In this document: positions 38,306 to 50,000 of the stretch, one piece after another
Layout of the letters: every line of letters begins with the position of its first letter
Position numbering within the stretch: position 1 is the first letter of the stretch
NCBI GenBank assembly: GCA_037893245.1
Contig: JBAIAA010000445.1
Coordinates: 496,001-560,000, forward strand
DNA length: 64,000 nt
Origin: Crossaster papposus
Taxonomy: Eukaryota; Echinodermata; Asteroidea; Velatida; Solasteridae
Direction of reading: 5' to 3'
Translations under genes and position numbers: made by a program
The notes under the pieces: generated by a model
The model's input: the letters and a program-made list of their open reading frames with translations, nothing else
Databases searched by the model: none
Told to the model about the DNA's origin: nothing

Positions 38306-38710
38306 AGGGATCCGGATCATATACGTCTGGCAATTGAAACCAATCATATATAGTTATAGATACATGTACATGTATACCATAAAAATAACCTGTAAAAATT
38401 TCATTTCAAAGGGTGGTAGCGATTCTGAGATATTGACGAAAATCTGGAGCGGTTACATGTATGTCCACGCAGAAAGAATAATCTGCATTGGAATACACAA
38501 TCTGAGAAACGTCACTGCAGTAACGCTATCAGATTCAAATTTTTGGGGATAAAAAGTGATATCTTTGTCCATAACCGCAGTACTTCGAAGTGAACAGTTT
38601 CTAAAAATGCATTATACTGTACTATCCAAAGCTGCTGTACTTCCTACCAAGTAAATTTTTATTGTCATTAATTTTTGGAGTAATTACCAAACGTATACGA
38701 TCCCTTTAAA
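38306..38710. mobile_element. E-family TTAA element, inverted
   Basis: AAAGGGATCCGGATCATATACG at the left, AACGTATACGATCCCTTTAA at the right; the same core as the copy at 20643 in opposite orientation. The following 38710-39110 shows no feature beyond ACATGTATTGGTACATATACC tracts. Confidence 0.8.
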
Positions 38711-39119
38711 ATTAAATGTAAATTTGTAGCTATTCAAAAAAGTAACTATAACCAAATTACTGTTGAAAGTCTTACTGGAATGCATGGAAATTACAATAAA
38801 AGGTGTATTGATAATTTTTGGGGGAAATTTCGGTGAGTTTCGTTTTGTAATCTATGATTAGTACTGTTTGCAAGCATGGTGAACAATACCTGTAGATGTT
38901 TCTGACAAGTGACACCCACCTCTCTGTAACCCTGACCCAGCCTGCTGTACCAGTATTCTGCTTAGCCTAGCAGAAAAAAATGCAAAGTGAAACCCACATC
39001 CAACTACATGTATTGGTACATATACCAGTACTTGTGTACATAAGATTATGGTGTTAGATACTGTTGATGAGTAGTGTTAACAATGTAGCAATAACTTATT
39101 ATTATTATTATTATTTTCT

Positions 39120-39480
39120 GGTAATGAAACCAATGATCCTTCAAAAGCGCTCAAGGCACTGTAGCTCGTGAGCCAAAAGAAACCCTTAGACAGAGACACA
39201 CAGCCAGGAACACCGGGGCAAACCCCTTTTCTTAGCGATAAGTGTTCTAGGTTCTTTAATTAACGTGCATTATACAATTGTTTAATGTTATAATGAGAAA
39301 GATATATACACACATTATACATTTTACAACACACAGGACCTACAACTTTACGTCCCATCCGAAGGACGAAGCAATAGTGGTTTAATTGCCTTGCTTAAGG
39401 ACACACGTGTCGACACCAGGACTCGAACTCACGCTCTGCAGAACAGAAAACCCAGCTCTTAACCGCTCGGCCACACACTT
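39120..39480 (-). mobile_element. tRNA-Leu-like SINE
   Basis: Minus-strand head GGCCGAGCGGTTAAGAGCTG and B-box GAGTTCGAGTCCTGG, then ATTAAACCACTATTGCTTCG, ending near CTGGTAATGAAACC. A close copy lies at 48625-48900. Confidence 0.8.
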
Positions 39481-40329
39481 GGCTTTACGTACACATGTAT
39501 ACCGATATACATACGTCAACGTTTACACCTTTTATAAAATGTAAAAAAATTAATATCAAAGTACAATATCTGAAACTGCACATTTTAGCCGAGTTCCAAA
39601 ATAGTGCCGTACTTTGACAAGCAGATTTGTGAAAATGTGTTTAATTGAATGATAAAAAGCGTGCAATTTGGCACACAATTATACTCATAATATGCACGTG
39701 AAAGATATATAGGGCCATCGCAGATTTGGCCTTTGAAAAAATAATATTTTAATAGTATTAGAATAACAAGCAATTTTCAATTTTCTAAATGGCTGCCATT
39801 GCATGTTTAATAATTTATTTACCTATACGCCGGGATTATTTTAACATCACCGAGCCGAGGCGCAAAATTATTTTGAACGTAAATGTACACCCACAAAAAC
39901 CTCAGGTTGACAAAATATTTGTAAACTCGCTACACAGGCTGATAACACTTTCATGGAACTTGGAAACTTGTGACCCTGACCGTTTTATTCTGTCCCAATA
40001 ACCATATTACATGTACATGTACAAGTCCCATAAACACAAAACAGGTACAGGTATTATGCCTTGTACACAATCACAGGAAAAGAGGTGTGTCATTGTTGGT
40101 GTCCCATCATCCAATCAGAAGCAGGCTTTCTACCCGGCCATACCCACACACACATGGATCACCTCATTCCATCACACCACCACACTTATCAGCAAAGATA
40201 ATTTGTACATTATGGTCCCACATACAGATCAGTGGTTTTATTGACACAATGACCAAACAGAAACACTATTATTTTTAGGCCCGTTTCAAAAACGTTGCGC
40301 TTTGAAGTACATGTACTACTACTGGTACA

Positions 40330-40750
40330 TTGTAGGATACACCATTTATCGATATCCAAAGGAATTTACTACCGAATTTAATATTAAGAAATATCTTATT
40401 CATACTTATTTGAAAGTAAATACCGATTGTAGGCATCCAGCAAAATGATTGCGCTAGATATTCTGTAATTGTTCCCCCCACAATAAAAACAATAACAACA
40501 TAAGGACAATTGCCCAACGCCGGTTTAAAGGTAGGATACACCATTTGCACGATCGCGAAAAAACAAAGATAACATAAGAATAACTGCTCGGCACCAGTTG
40601 AAAATCAAATGCTGTTTTTCGTGCTTTTCTCGGCATCCATGATTGTAAAACTTCGGACAGGTCAGTTAAATGATATTTACTATTTAGAAATACAACCCCC
40701 CAAATCTACCCATTAATGATAATTCAAGCAATTACCAATGGTGTATCATA
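40330..40750. mobile_element. A-family MITE with partial internal duplication
   Basis: Ends TGTAGGATACACCATTTATC and CCAATGGTGTATCATATACC. A second left end (AAAGGTAGGATACACCATTTG) sits inside at 40525, so two copies were fused or nested. Family G sequence (CCCCTAGGCTCTCGCACT) follows at 40755. Confidence 0.7.
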
Positions 40751-41269
40751 TACCCCCTAGGCTCTCGCACTAAAAAGCATACTATTACTAACTCTAACAA
40801 ACTTCAACAACTGCAGGTTGCTGAAGAAAAAAAAGAACAAGTGATGTCTGCAGACGGCCCAGGCCTTCCCCAGTGATAATTTGCTGACAATATCTTTTAT
40901 TCACAATCACATCACAAACAGTCGAGTTGTGCAAACAAGTCAAACTAACAATTTAAGTTTATTTATTTCTTACTTTAATTCTATTTTTTTCAATAGACCT
41001 AGTGTAATACATGTATAACAATTATCTGAAATCTCCAAACATATAAATTATAATCCCTGTCAATACATTAGTCTTGCAAAGAGATCAGAATACTGTATTC
41101 TTCGAAAATATAATACAAAACATTTAGTTAAAACATGGTTAAAATAACAACACAACAAGCATCACATTGACATTCACAATGACATCATTGACATTTATAG
41201 AGTCGATATTTCGCGAAATAGACGGCGTACAACGAGTAATTATAACGTAATTATTTTAAAATAAATACC

Positions 41270-41540
41270 TTGACTTGTTGTCGGAAGTTGGTAGCTAAAC
41301 GGAGGAAGTTGGATGTACTGTACTGACTGACTGCACTGGTGTTGTAAATGAACGTACGAAGACGAAGCGCGTTTCAAAGTCTGATTCGATATAATCTGAA
41401 AACATAAACACCGTGCCGGTGTCCTATCCGCATAACATAATCATACCGCATGACGTACGTGCTCGACCTGTGGGTCACCCATGCACGGCGCGCGGTTTAC
41501 GTCTAATCACGTGCCAATTATTTAAATCATGTGACACGAA
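41270..41540 (-). promoter_or_regulatory. candidate lipin promoter and non-coding first exon
   Basis: On the minus strand a GC-richer segment contains a CACGTG E-box beside an ATTGG box (about 41508-41520), a CRE-like TGACGTAC (about 41451) and, further on, AAG|GTATTTATT (about 41273), a plausible 5'UTR donor. Lipin coding exon 1 appears to have an upstream acceptor, so a distal first exon is expected. Placement here is inference; it could serve another transcript. Confidence 0.3.
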
Positions 41541-41956
41541 CACCCCATTATCCACAAAACAACGTCGTTGATATAATTTTCTTTAAGAGATATTTACAGT
41601 AACTATTGTACGATTTCAAAAGGAAAAATAAATACTACAAATATAGGTTTTTCACTTGTTGTTCTAGTGTACGTAAATGTTATTTAACTATTTAGTATTA
41701 AAATAAGAAATACAAAATATTGAAAATGACTGTAATGGCGCCGCCCAGTGCTAGCAAAAAAAAGTAATTCGTCACTCGTCAGTCTAGATTCTTACTATTA
41801 AAACAGCGGTAGTTTGTTTTATAAGCAGGTACAGTACATTTAGTCATTTCCTTGCTCTACGGTATTTTTAGTAAGACTATTTCTTGTAATTTTTTATTCT
41901 ACCCGCTCAATTACGGTTGATGTAGCCCAGGTTGGACGACGTCTTCATTGCACTAC

Positions 41957-42910
41957 AGTTGTTTTCCTAGTTCCGGATTTTTCCTAGTTCCGGATCGTTT
42001 CAAATAAAAACCTACCTCTTATGGCTTGGTCTCCAATACTATTTTGTTTAGATGAAGTGCATTTTGAAAAGAAACATACAAGCTTCTTGATACATAAATA
42101 TCTTTTCAATAAAATATCCAGAAAGGGAATTTTGGCTAGATTTTCGACTCGTACTTTGACATGTTTGGACGGTTTGTAGAAATCACGGGAGCCGCAAAAC
42201 CACGAACAAATATTCTGCGACATGTCACTCAAAACGTTTGATTTCATTTATGCCATTTTGTAGTCTACAGTTGTATAAAACTCATGCATCGATTATTTGT
42301 TGAGTAAAAATAAGTCTAAAAGTCTCCAGAATTAAAAAATCTGCCAAAGACTGAACGTATATCTTTTCCTAGTTCCGGATCGCGCGTAAAATACATGCAT
42401 CAACTACACGCGCGCAAGCGTTTTCATATGACGTGTTCTGCGATGTGATCGGTCAACGTTTATCGGCTCGTTGCCGCGCCACACACGTACCGGTCGCGCA
42501 CGCTACACGGACAAAACATTTCAAAACATTTCCTTGCAAGTCTTCTTTTTGAACTTTATTGGAAGTGGAAGTATTTGAAATGTATTTTAAACTGTATTTA
42601 TATAAACTAATGAATACTTTATCAGAAATATAGGCTTGATTCGGGTTGGTTCTAGCGCGATTATTTTTCTTTACGAAGCAGTTTTTCACCCGATCCGGAA
42701 TTGGTTTAACCGATCCGCAACTAGGAAAAGTGATGTCGGTATATTTGACGTCGTATTTTCAAATTAAGAGGAGCATAAATATCGAAACAAAAACTGTAGT
42801 TTCTTCAATACTTAAGGTAAACTACTAAACCTATTTTGTTTGAATTTAGAGGATTAGACTTGCCGAAAACAGCCTGAATTGTTTTTGCGATCCGGAACTA
42901 GGAAAACGTC
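41957..42910. mobile_element. inverted-repeat element (TTTTCCTAGTTCCGGATC)
   Basis: Ends GTTTTCCTAGTTCCGGATTT (left, with an immediate second copy) and GATCCGGAACTAGGAAAAC (right); two more internal copies at about 42364 and 42712. About 950 bp, no convincing coding frame. Confidence 0.75.
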
Positions 42911-43027
42911 TGTACGACTAACGTCCAGGATTTAAGACCTCTGTGCAATACGACTCAAAAAAAGAAACAAATTTTACTCTCGTTTTTACCTAGTTGAAAA
43001 AGTCAATTTCTCGTCTTTGCATTCTAT

Positions 43028-43440
43028 GTGTCCTTATCTATGAGAACGGGGGGTTAAGAAATTCCATATATGTTATGCTGGCCGACGTTTTTTCAGGGAA
43101 ATAAACTCACAACAACGTTAAACTTGTACTTGTTGTAGACTCTCTTCGTCAGTTTCACATCGAGTTCGTACGTGTGCGCGTACTTACACACACGCGCCCT
43201 TGGCTCTTCGCGAATCCGCGATCGCTAATACATGCTGCGCGCATTGATATTGAGCGTGCACGCAGCATCGCGCATACAGCGCACGTGCACGTCGTATACG
43301 AACTCGAGTCGGCATGAAACTGATTAAGAGAGTCTACAAGTTTAACGTTGCTTTTGAGTTTAATTTCCTGAAAAACGTCATCCAGTGTAGCAATAGCATA
43401 TGAAATTTCTAAACCTCCCGTTCTCATAGATAAGAACACG
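43028..43440. mobile_element. foldback element ~410 bp
   Basis: CTATGAGAACGGGGGGTTAA / CCTCCCGTTCTCATAGATAA outer arms; inner arms ACAACGTTAAACTTGTACTT...GACTCT and AGAGAGTCTACAAGTTTAACG. The centre is rich in alternating purine-pyrimidine CGCGCA tracts. A small hairpin, GGACTCCCTCCGTAACGTAG...GGGAGTCC, follows at 43539. Confidence 0.82.
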
Positions 43441-43599
43441 ATGATAATATGTGAGGGTGGAATTATTGTCTACAATGAGGTAAAAATATTGAAAATTTCA
43501 TCATAATTTGTTTCGCCCACGTTTAGAGGCTTCGTATCCTGGACTCCCTCCGTAACGTAGGGAGGTTGCAAGGGAGTCCACCTGGGCTACGGTTGATGC

Positions 43600-43860
43600 A
43601 CGGTATGCTTTGTGTTTTATGACGATTTTGTAAAACAATTGTGTATAGAAATAATTTGCTGAATTTCAAAGCTGTTTATCTTGTGATTAAGTTGTCAGGG
43701 TTTTATCACTAAATCCATACCCCAGGGGAGATAGGGTGGGGTACATAATGCAAATTATACATCATTTTAAAGCTGAGAACCTAGAGAATTAAACAAAAGC
43801 AAAATCTAAAAAACTAAAATTGTCAACTTTGTCCGGGTTTTGTTGGAACAGGTCACGTAC
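43600..43860. mobile_element. H-family element upstream of SNRNP48 exon 1
   Basis: Shares AAAGCTGTTTATCTTGTGAT, GGGGAGATAGGGTGGGG and TTTGTCCGGGTTTTGTTGGA with 45650-46055. It ends about 50 bp before the SNRNP48 start codon. Confidence 0.7.
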
Positions 43861-43912
43861 ATGTATGATATAGCCTTAGGCCTGCCTGCCTACTTGATAT
43901 TTGTTTAGAGTA

Positions 43913-44038
43913 ATGATGGATGACAAACTACAAACACGCCAGGAAACTGTTGAGGAGCTGACTGCGTTCATTGATGGAAGTCACAATCAGCTGGACGAGT
44001 TACTCTGTCGGTTACGGTGGGACAAGGAAGATATACTT
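43913..44038 (+). CDS. SNRNP48: SNRNP48 coding exon 1
   Basis: 42 codons: MMDDKLQTRQETVEELTAFI, then LDELLCRLRWDKEDIL. Donor CTT|GTAAGT. This helical 'ELxxFI...L..LxWD' segment precedes the zinc finger in the family. A TTTAG just upstream could be an acceptor for a 5'UTR exon. Confidence 0.88.
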
Positions 44039-47000
44039 GTAAGTAATGGAATGATGCGCAAACACGACCCGGAAACGACTCGACCCAAAACCAGCCCCGA
44101 CCCAAAACCCGACCCCGACCCAAAACCGACCCCGACCCAAAACCGACCCGACCCAAAACCGACCCCGACCCAAAACTGACCCTGACCCAAAACCGACCCT
44201 GACCCAAAACCGACCTGACCCCAAACCGACCTGACCCAAAACCGACCCGACCCAAAACCGACCCGACCCAAAACCAGCCCCGACCCAAAACCAGCCCCGA
44301 CCCAAAACCAGCCCCGACCCAAAACCATCCGGACCCAAAGCAGACCCGACCCAAAGCAGACCCGACCCAAAGCAGACCCGACCCAAAGCAGACCCGACCC
44401 AAAACAGACCCGACCCAAAGCAGACTGACCCAAAGCAGACTGACCCAAAACCGACCCGACCCAAAACCAGCCCCGACCCAAAACCGACCCGACCCAAAAC
44501 CGACCCGACCCGACCCGACCCAAAACCAGCCCCGACCCAAAACCAGCCCCGACCCAAAACCAGCCCCGACCCAAAACCAGCCCCGACCCAAAACCAGCCC
44601 CGACCCAAAACCAGCCCCGACCCAAAACCAGCCCCGACCCAAAACCAGCCCCGACCCAAAACCAGCCCCGACCCAAAGCAGACCTGACCCAAAGCAGACC
44701 CGACCCAAAGCAGACCCGACCCAAAACAGACCCGACCCAAAGCAGACTGACCCAAAACCGACCCGACCCAAAACCAGCCCCGACCCAAAACCAGCCCCGA
44801 CCCAAAACCAGCCCCGACCCAAAGCAGACCCGACCCAAAGCAGACCCGACCCAAAGCAGACCCGACCCAAAGCAGACCCGACCCAAAACCAGCCCCGACC
44901 CAAAACCGACCCGACCCAAAACCGACCCGACCCAAAACCGACCCGACCCAAAACCGACCCGACCCAAAACCAGCCCCGACCCAAAACCAGCCCCGACCCA
45001 AAACCATCCGGACCCAAAGCAGACCCGACCCAAAGCCGACCGACCCAAAACCGACCCGACCCAAAACCTGGTCTGGTCGGGTTAAGGTTAAGTTACAAAC
45101 ATTAACAGAAAATAGTACAATTTATTGAAGATATTCCCAGTTAAAATGATAAATTGTTCTCCACAGGTCCAGATTGAGCGAACGATGGAGTTATGTGCCA
45201 TGAATTCACACCACCTTGTACCACAGACCTCCCTCGAACGACACACCCAGGAATGTGAGCTGGTCGCTCAGGGCTACTCAAGGCTAGAACAGGTCTCACA
45301 AAATCTCTCAAAATCTCTAAAAATTGAGGAAAATGTTTATGATTTTACGAGATAATCCTGTCGGGACAGTCCAGCAGCCAATTTCATGATAGTTTCATTT
45401 GTGACCGGGGGCCAATTTCGTAGAGCTGCTAAGCAACAAAATTTGCTTAGCACAAAAAAGTCTTGCTCATTAAAAACAGGTTACCAGCCCAAATTCTACA
45501 TGTTTTTCATGCTAAGCAAAAAAACCAGCTGATTATCAATCCAGAACAATAAAGGTCAGTTGAAAATTTGGTCTGTAACCTTGTTTTTGCCAAAGACAAA
45601 TTGTCATGCTAAGCAAATTTTTGTGCTTAGCAGCTTTATGAAATTGGCCCTGTTCCAACGAACCCCGGACAAAGTCGGACAATGTGTTTTATTACAATGT
45701 ACTCGTGAAGTCATTTCGGGGTAAATTTTACTATTTTTAGGTTTTGGGTTTTTCTGAATCACTAATCCGAAATTTGAACATAATCTGTCAACCATAAGCT
45801 TGTTTTCTGTCGATTATGTGAAACAATTGTGTACAGAAATAATACGCTTTCCTGAACTTCAAAGCTGTTTATCTCACAATTAGGTTATCAGGGTTTCCTC
45901 ACCAAATGCTTCCACTAGGGGAGATAGGGTGGGGATAAATGATACATTATTTTAAACCTACACTCGTAGTACATCTAATGAGAATTTGAAAAAAGCTCAA
46001 TCTAAAAAACAGAAGTTGTTAACTTTGTCCGGGTTTCGTTGGAGCAGGTCACATTTTGTGAAAAAAACTAAAAACATATTTGGCAAATGGGTAAACAGAG
46101 TTAGGAGAAATGATTTCTTAGTAAATCAAATGTTACTTTGTCTTCTTCTTATTTATCTTCTCCAGAAAGAAATCCCTGCTTCAAATAGTTTCTTCTATAC
46201 CAGGTCCTCATCTGTTGTGCCTGTGTTTATAGGTAAGACAAAGGTTTATTATTTTTAATTAAGTATTCTAACTTCATCCAGGGCACCAGCAAGTCATTAT
46301 TCCTAACTACCCCAAGCCCATCAAACTCCAACTGAAGGTTTTGCGACTGAGCGTAAACTTCCTGCGACCACCTTTGGCCTGGTAGTTTTACATCACCGCC
46401 GCGGTAGGTTGACAGGGACGTTAATCTACCGCGCGTTCCCACTGGATTAAACGTTGTCATTCTACATCCCTTTACCGGGATTGTTTTTCACGAACCTCGA
46501 TCCGATGCGGGTTCAGGCCACCCTGATATTTCTGGCCTCGCTTGCTGCGAGCGGTCGCAAACAGATATTTCCGGCCTAATTCGTGACATGTTTATCCGTC
46601 ATCGGATTTAAATCCCGGAAAACTTTGCGTGTATACACGTCCTCCGTCGCGAACTGGTTATGGAGACTGCCATGTTTTTATTCCAAATTTTGAGGGTGGA
46701 ATCGCAAATTGTTTATTTTTATTTTTGTTTTGTAGACAAGGAAGCCCAGGATGACATCTTGTCCCGCGTTCCAGGTAAAGTAGAAAATGTTATTCATCGG
46801 TTTTGTAAAAGCTTTCTTCAATTCATATTCAGTGCAAAAATGACTTCAGGGCAAGATTTCCCGCCGAAAATTTGCAAAAGTTGGACAGATTTCAACTCGC
46901 ACCAAAAAATCACACGCCCAGAAAAATCACACGCCCAGAAAAATCACACGCCCAGAAAAATCACACGCCCAGAAAAATCACACGCCCAGAAAAATCACAC

Positions 47001-50000
47001 GCCCAGCAAAATCACACGCCCAGAAAAATCACACGCCCAGAAAAATCACACACCCAGAAAAATCACACGCCCAGCAAAATTCACGTGTGCCTTTTCAAAT
47101 CAGGACTGCATTTGAATTTGTATTAAATATTAACCGGCCTCGACAAGGTCAAAAAAACATGTGTATGTTTATAATTGCTGTACATCAAATGGACTACCCA
47201 AAATAAACTATTGACACATTCAATGTGTACTGATCCGAATTTGATTGAAATTTGAAAAATAACTTGTAAGCTGGTAAAGGTAGGATACACCATTTGCAGT
47301 ATTTACTACCGAATTATTAGGAAATATCTTAATTATTTAAAAATAAATAATGATTCCAGCAAAATGATTGAGCTAGATATCCTGTAATTATTCTGAAAAA
47401 TATAATTTTATATAAAGAAATTCGCAATCGCCGTCCGGCAATTACTCAAGCAATTACCAATGGTGTATCCTACCTTTAAAGGTAGAGAATACACCATTTG
47501 CAGATATTGAACATATTTACTACCAAATTATTAAGAAATATCTTACTCATATGAAAGTAAATAATGATTCTAGTCATTCAGCAAAAGGATTGCGCTAGAT
47601 ATCCTGTAATTATTCTGAAAAATTGAATTTTATAAAGGACGGCGATCGCAAAAAAACACAAATAACATAAGAATAACTGCTCGACGCCGGTTGAAAACAA
47701 ACGCTGTTTTTCGTGCTTTTCTCGGCATCCGAGATTGTAAAACTTCGGACAGGTCAGTTAAAATGATATTTACTATGAAATACAACCCCCCAAATCCACA
47801 AATTCATGATAACTCAAGCAATTACCAATGGTGTATCCTACCTTTAATTGAAACCAGCGAAATACGGTTTTCGGTACAAATGCCGATTGATTAATTTCTT
47901 TCTTTCTTACAGTGAGCAAGTGTTTACATTCCAGGCAGGTGATTTCTAGTCATACAGTCGCTGTCTTACGACCGTTATATCCTTACACCGTATCCTCTTT
48001 GACTCCCTTAACCCTAACTACCCTAACCCATCAAACTCCAACTGCAGGTTTACGAATTATGTTCAAATTTTGGGAGATTGTAGATTAATAGCTTGTGATT
48101 CAGAAAAACCCCAAACCTCAAAATAGTAAATTCCACTCCGAAATTACTTCACCTCATTGAATTATTGTTTCCATCCCACAAATGTGAAACATTGTAATAA
48201 AACACATATTGAATTACCTGCTGCTATTCAGAATCGAACCAGAGTGGTAAGATTTCGGCAGTAAAAAGCAGAAGATCATTCAGTCAAGAGCATTATTTTA
48301 TGATAAACTGCTCATCAGTGTCTCAGGGGTGCCGTGGTCCAATGGTTACGACGTTCGCTTCGTGTGCGATGGTTTAGTGTTCAAACCCTCATGGGCAACA
48401 TGGTGCTTGTGTTCTTGGGCAAGACACTTTACTGCAATTGCCTCTCTCCACCCAGGAGTTTATAAATGGGTACCTGTGAAGGCAGAGACCAAATTGCGCG
48501 GATCTCGAGCTGCTGCAGAAATGGTCTTGTCCCAGATGAACAGGGATAATAATTACAAGCAAAATTCAATCGATCTCTTGCTGTGCTCCGTGGTCAGATA
48601 TAGGGCCGTACGACGGATGTCTGCATCCAATCCAATCCAATCTGCATTTGTAAAGCGCCATCAATCTAGTTGCTTATTCCGAGGAACACCGGGGCAATAC
48701 CCCTCCTCTTAGCGATGAGTGTTACTGGGTTCTTTTACGTGCATTACACAACACACGGGACCTCCAGCTTTACGTCCCATCCGAAGGACGAAGCAATAGT
48801 GGTTTAATTGCCTTGCTTAAAGACACACGTGTCGACACCGGGACTCGAACTCACGCTCTGCGGAACGGAAAATCGGGTTCTTAACCGCCCGGCCACGACA
48901 CTCCACACATACCATCGACTGCATACCATCGACTCGACCACGTTGTAGCTGCATCCTTCGCAATCCAGCTTCTCAGCTGCGAGTAAGAAAGCTTTGTAAT
49001 GAAACATGATGAATTGCCTCAGATCATTGATTTTGTTGGTTTGTATAGGCAGCTCATCAGGAACGAAGGAAGTCCCGCAGACCGTAGATCGTATGGATAA
49101 AGCCTTCTCATCCGCTGAGAAGCTAGCTATCCATCTGGCCGTACTGGAACGATCTAATGCCGTCAGACAACAAGGGACAAGCTCAATGCCAGATTTGGAG
49201 TTTGATCAGGAGGCATTGCTTAAAAAAGGTAAAAACTATCGCATGTTGCTGTACCTCATTATTATACAAATAATGAATGTTTATGAGTGCGATGGTAAGA
49301 ATAATTTCATGAGGTGACAGATGGCATGCGAGTGGATTAGAACATGCCATCTGTCACCTCATTAAATTATTCTTGCCATCCCACAAATGTGAAACATTCA
49401 TTATTTGTTTTATGCAATGCCTGAATAAATATTCACGCACAGGGTACTAGACTGTCTCATGAGAAGCCCCATTTTGTTGCCGTAATATTATTATTATTAT
49501 TAATTGTTACTTCTTTCTGGTAATGAAACCAAGGGTCCCTCAAAAGTGCCCGAGGCACTAGCTCCTAAGCCTGAAGAAATCTGTAGAGAGAAGACATTGA
49601 GAAGAATTAAGGTACAGTTTTAGAGGTGGGAGGAAAACCCCAGAAGAATATCCTGGGGAAAACCCACGGAATCAGGCAGGGCTTGAAAACCCAATCCACA
49701 TATTGGCCCAGGCCGGATTTGCAGAGCAGCTAAGCAACCACAATAACCATCTCTGCCCTCGCAGGTACCCATTTACTGCTGGGTACAATACTGACTTCCT
49801 CAATAATTCTTGGCCACTTGCCCCCGTAGCCCCTGAAATTTCTCAGGTAACCCCAAATCGCACCCTTTTTTTCTTCAACAAGAAAGGTTTCAAGTGTTGC
49901 AAATGTAACCCAATTGCAATGTCTATGTATTCTTTAGCTCAGTGAGTTGAGTTGTTAACTTCGCATGAACAAATGTGACGAAATAAGTCCACTTTTCCGA

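Noticed and set aside
43968-45064. Three overlapping minus-strand frames of about 350 codons (Gly/Phe/Val/Trp repeats)
   Set aside because: All three frames of the same strand are open because the short repeat unit has no stop in any phase. There is no non-repeat coding sequence and no domain.
46660-47126. 151-codon plus-strand frame over the ITRPEKSHAQKN-type repeat
   Set aside because: Only the short piece before GTTCCAG|GTAAAG resembles the SNRNP48 exon; the rest is intron and 17-bp satellite.
47913-47938. 26-nt SNRNP48 exon (SKCLHSRQ)
   Set aside because: Splice signals look good, but including it breaks the frame into exon 4 and the peptide is not family-like. Recorded as an alternative only.
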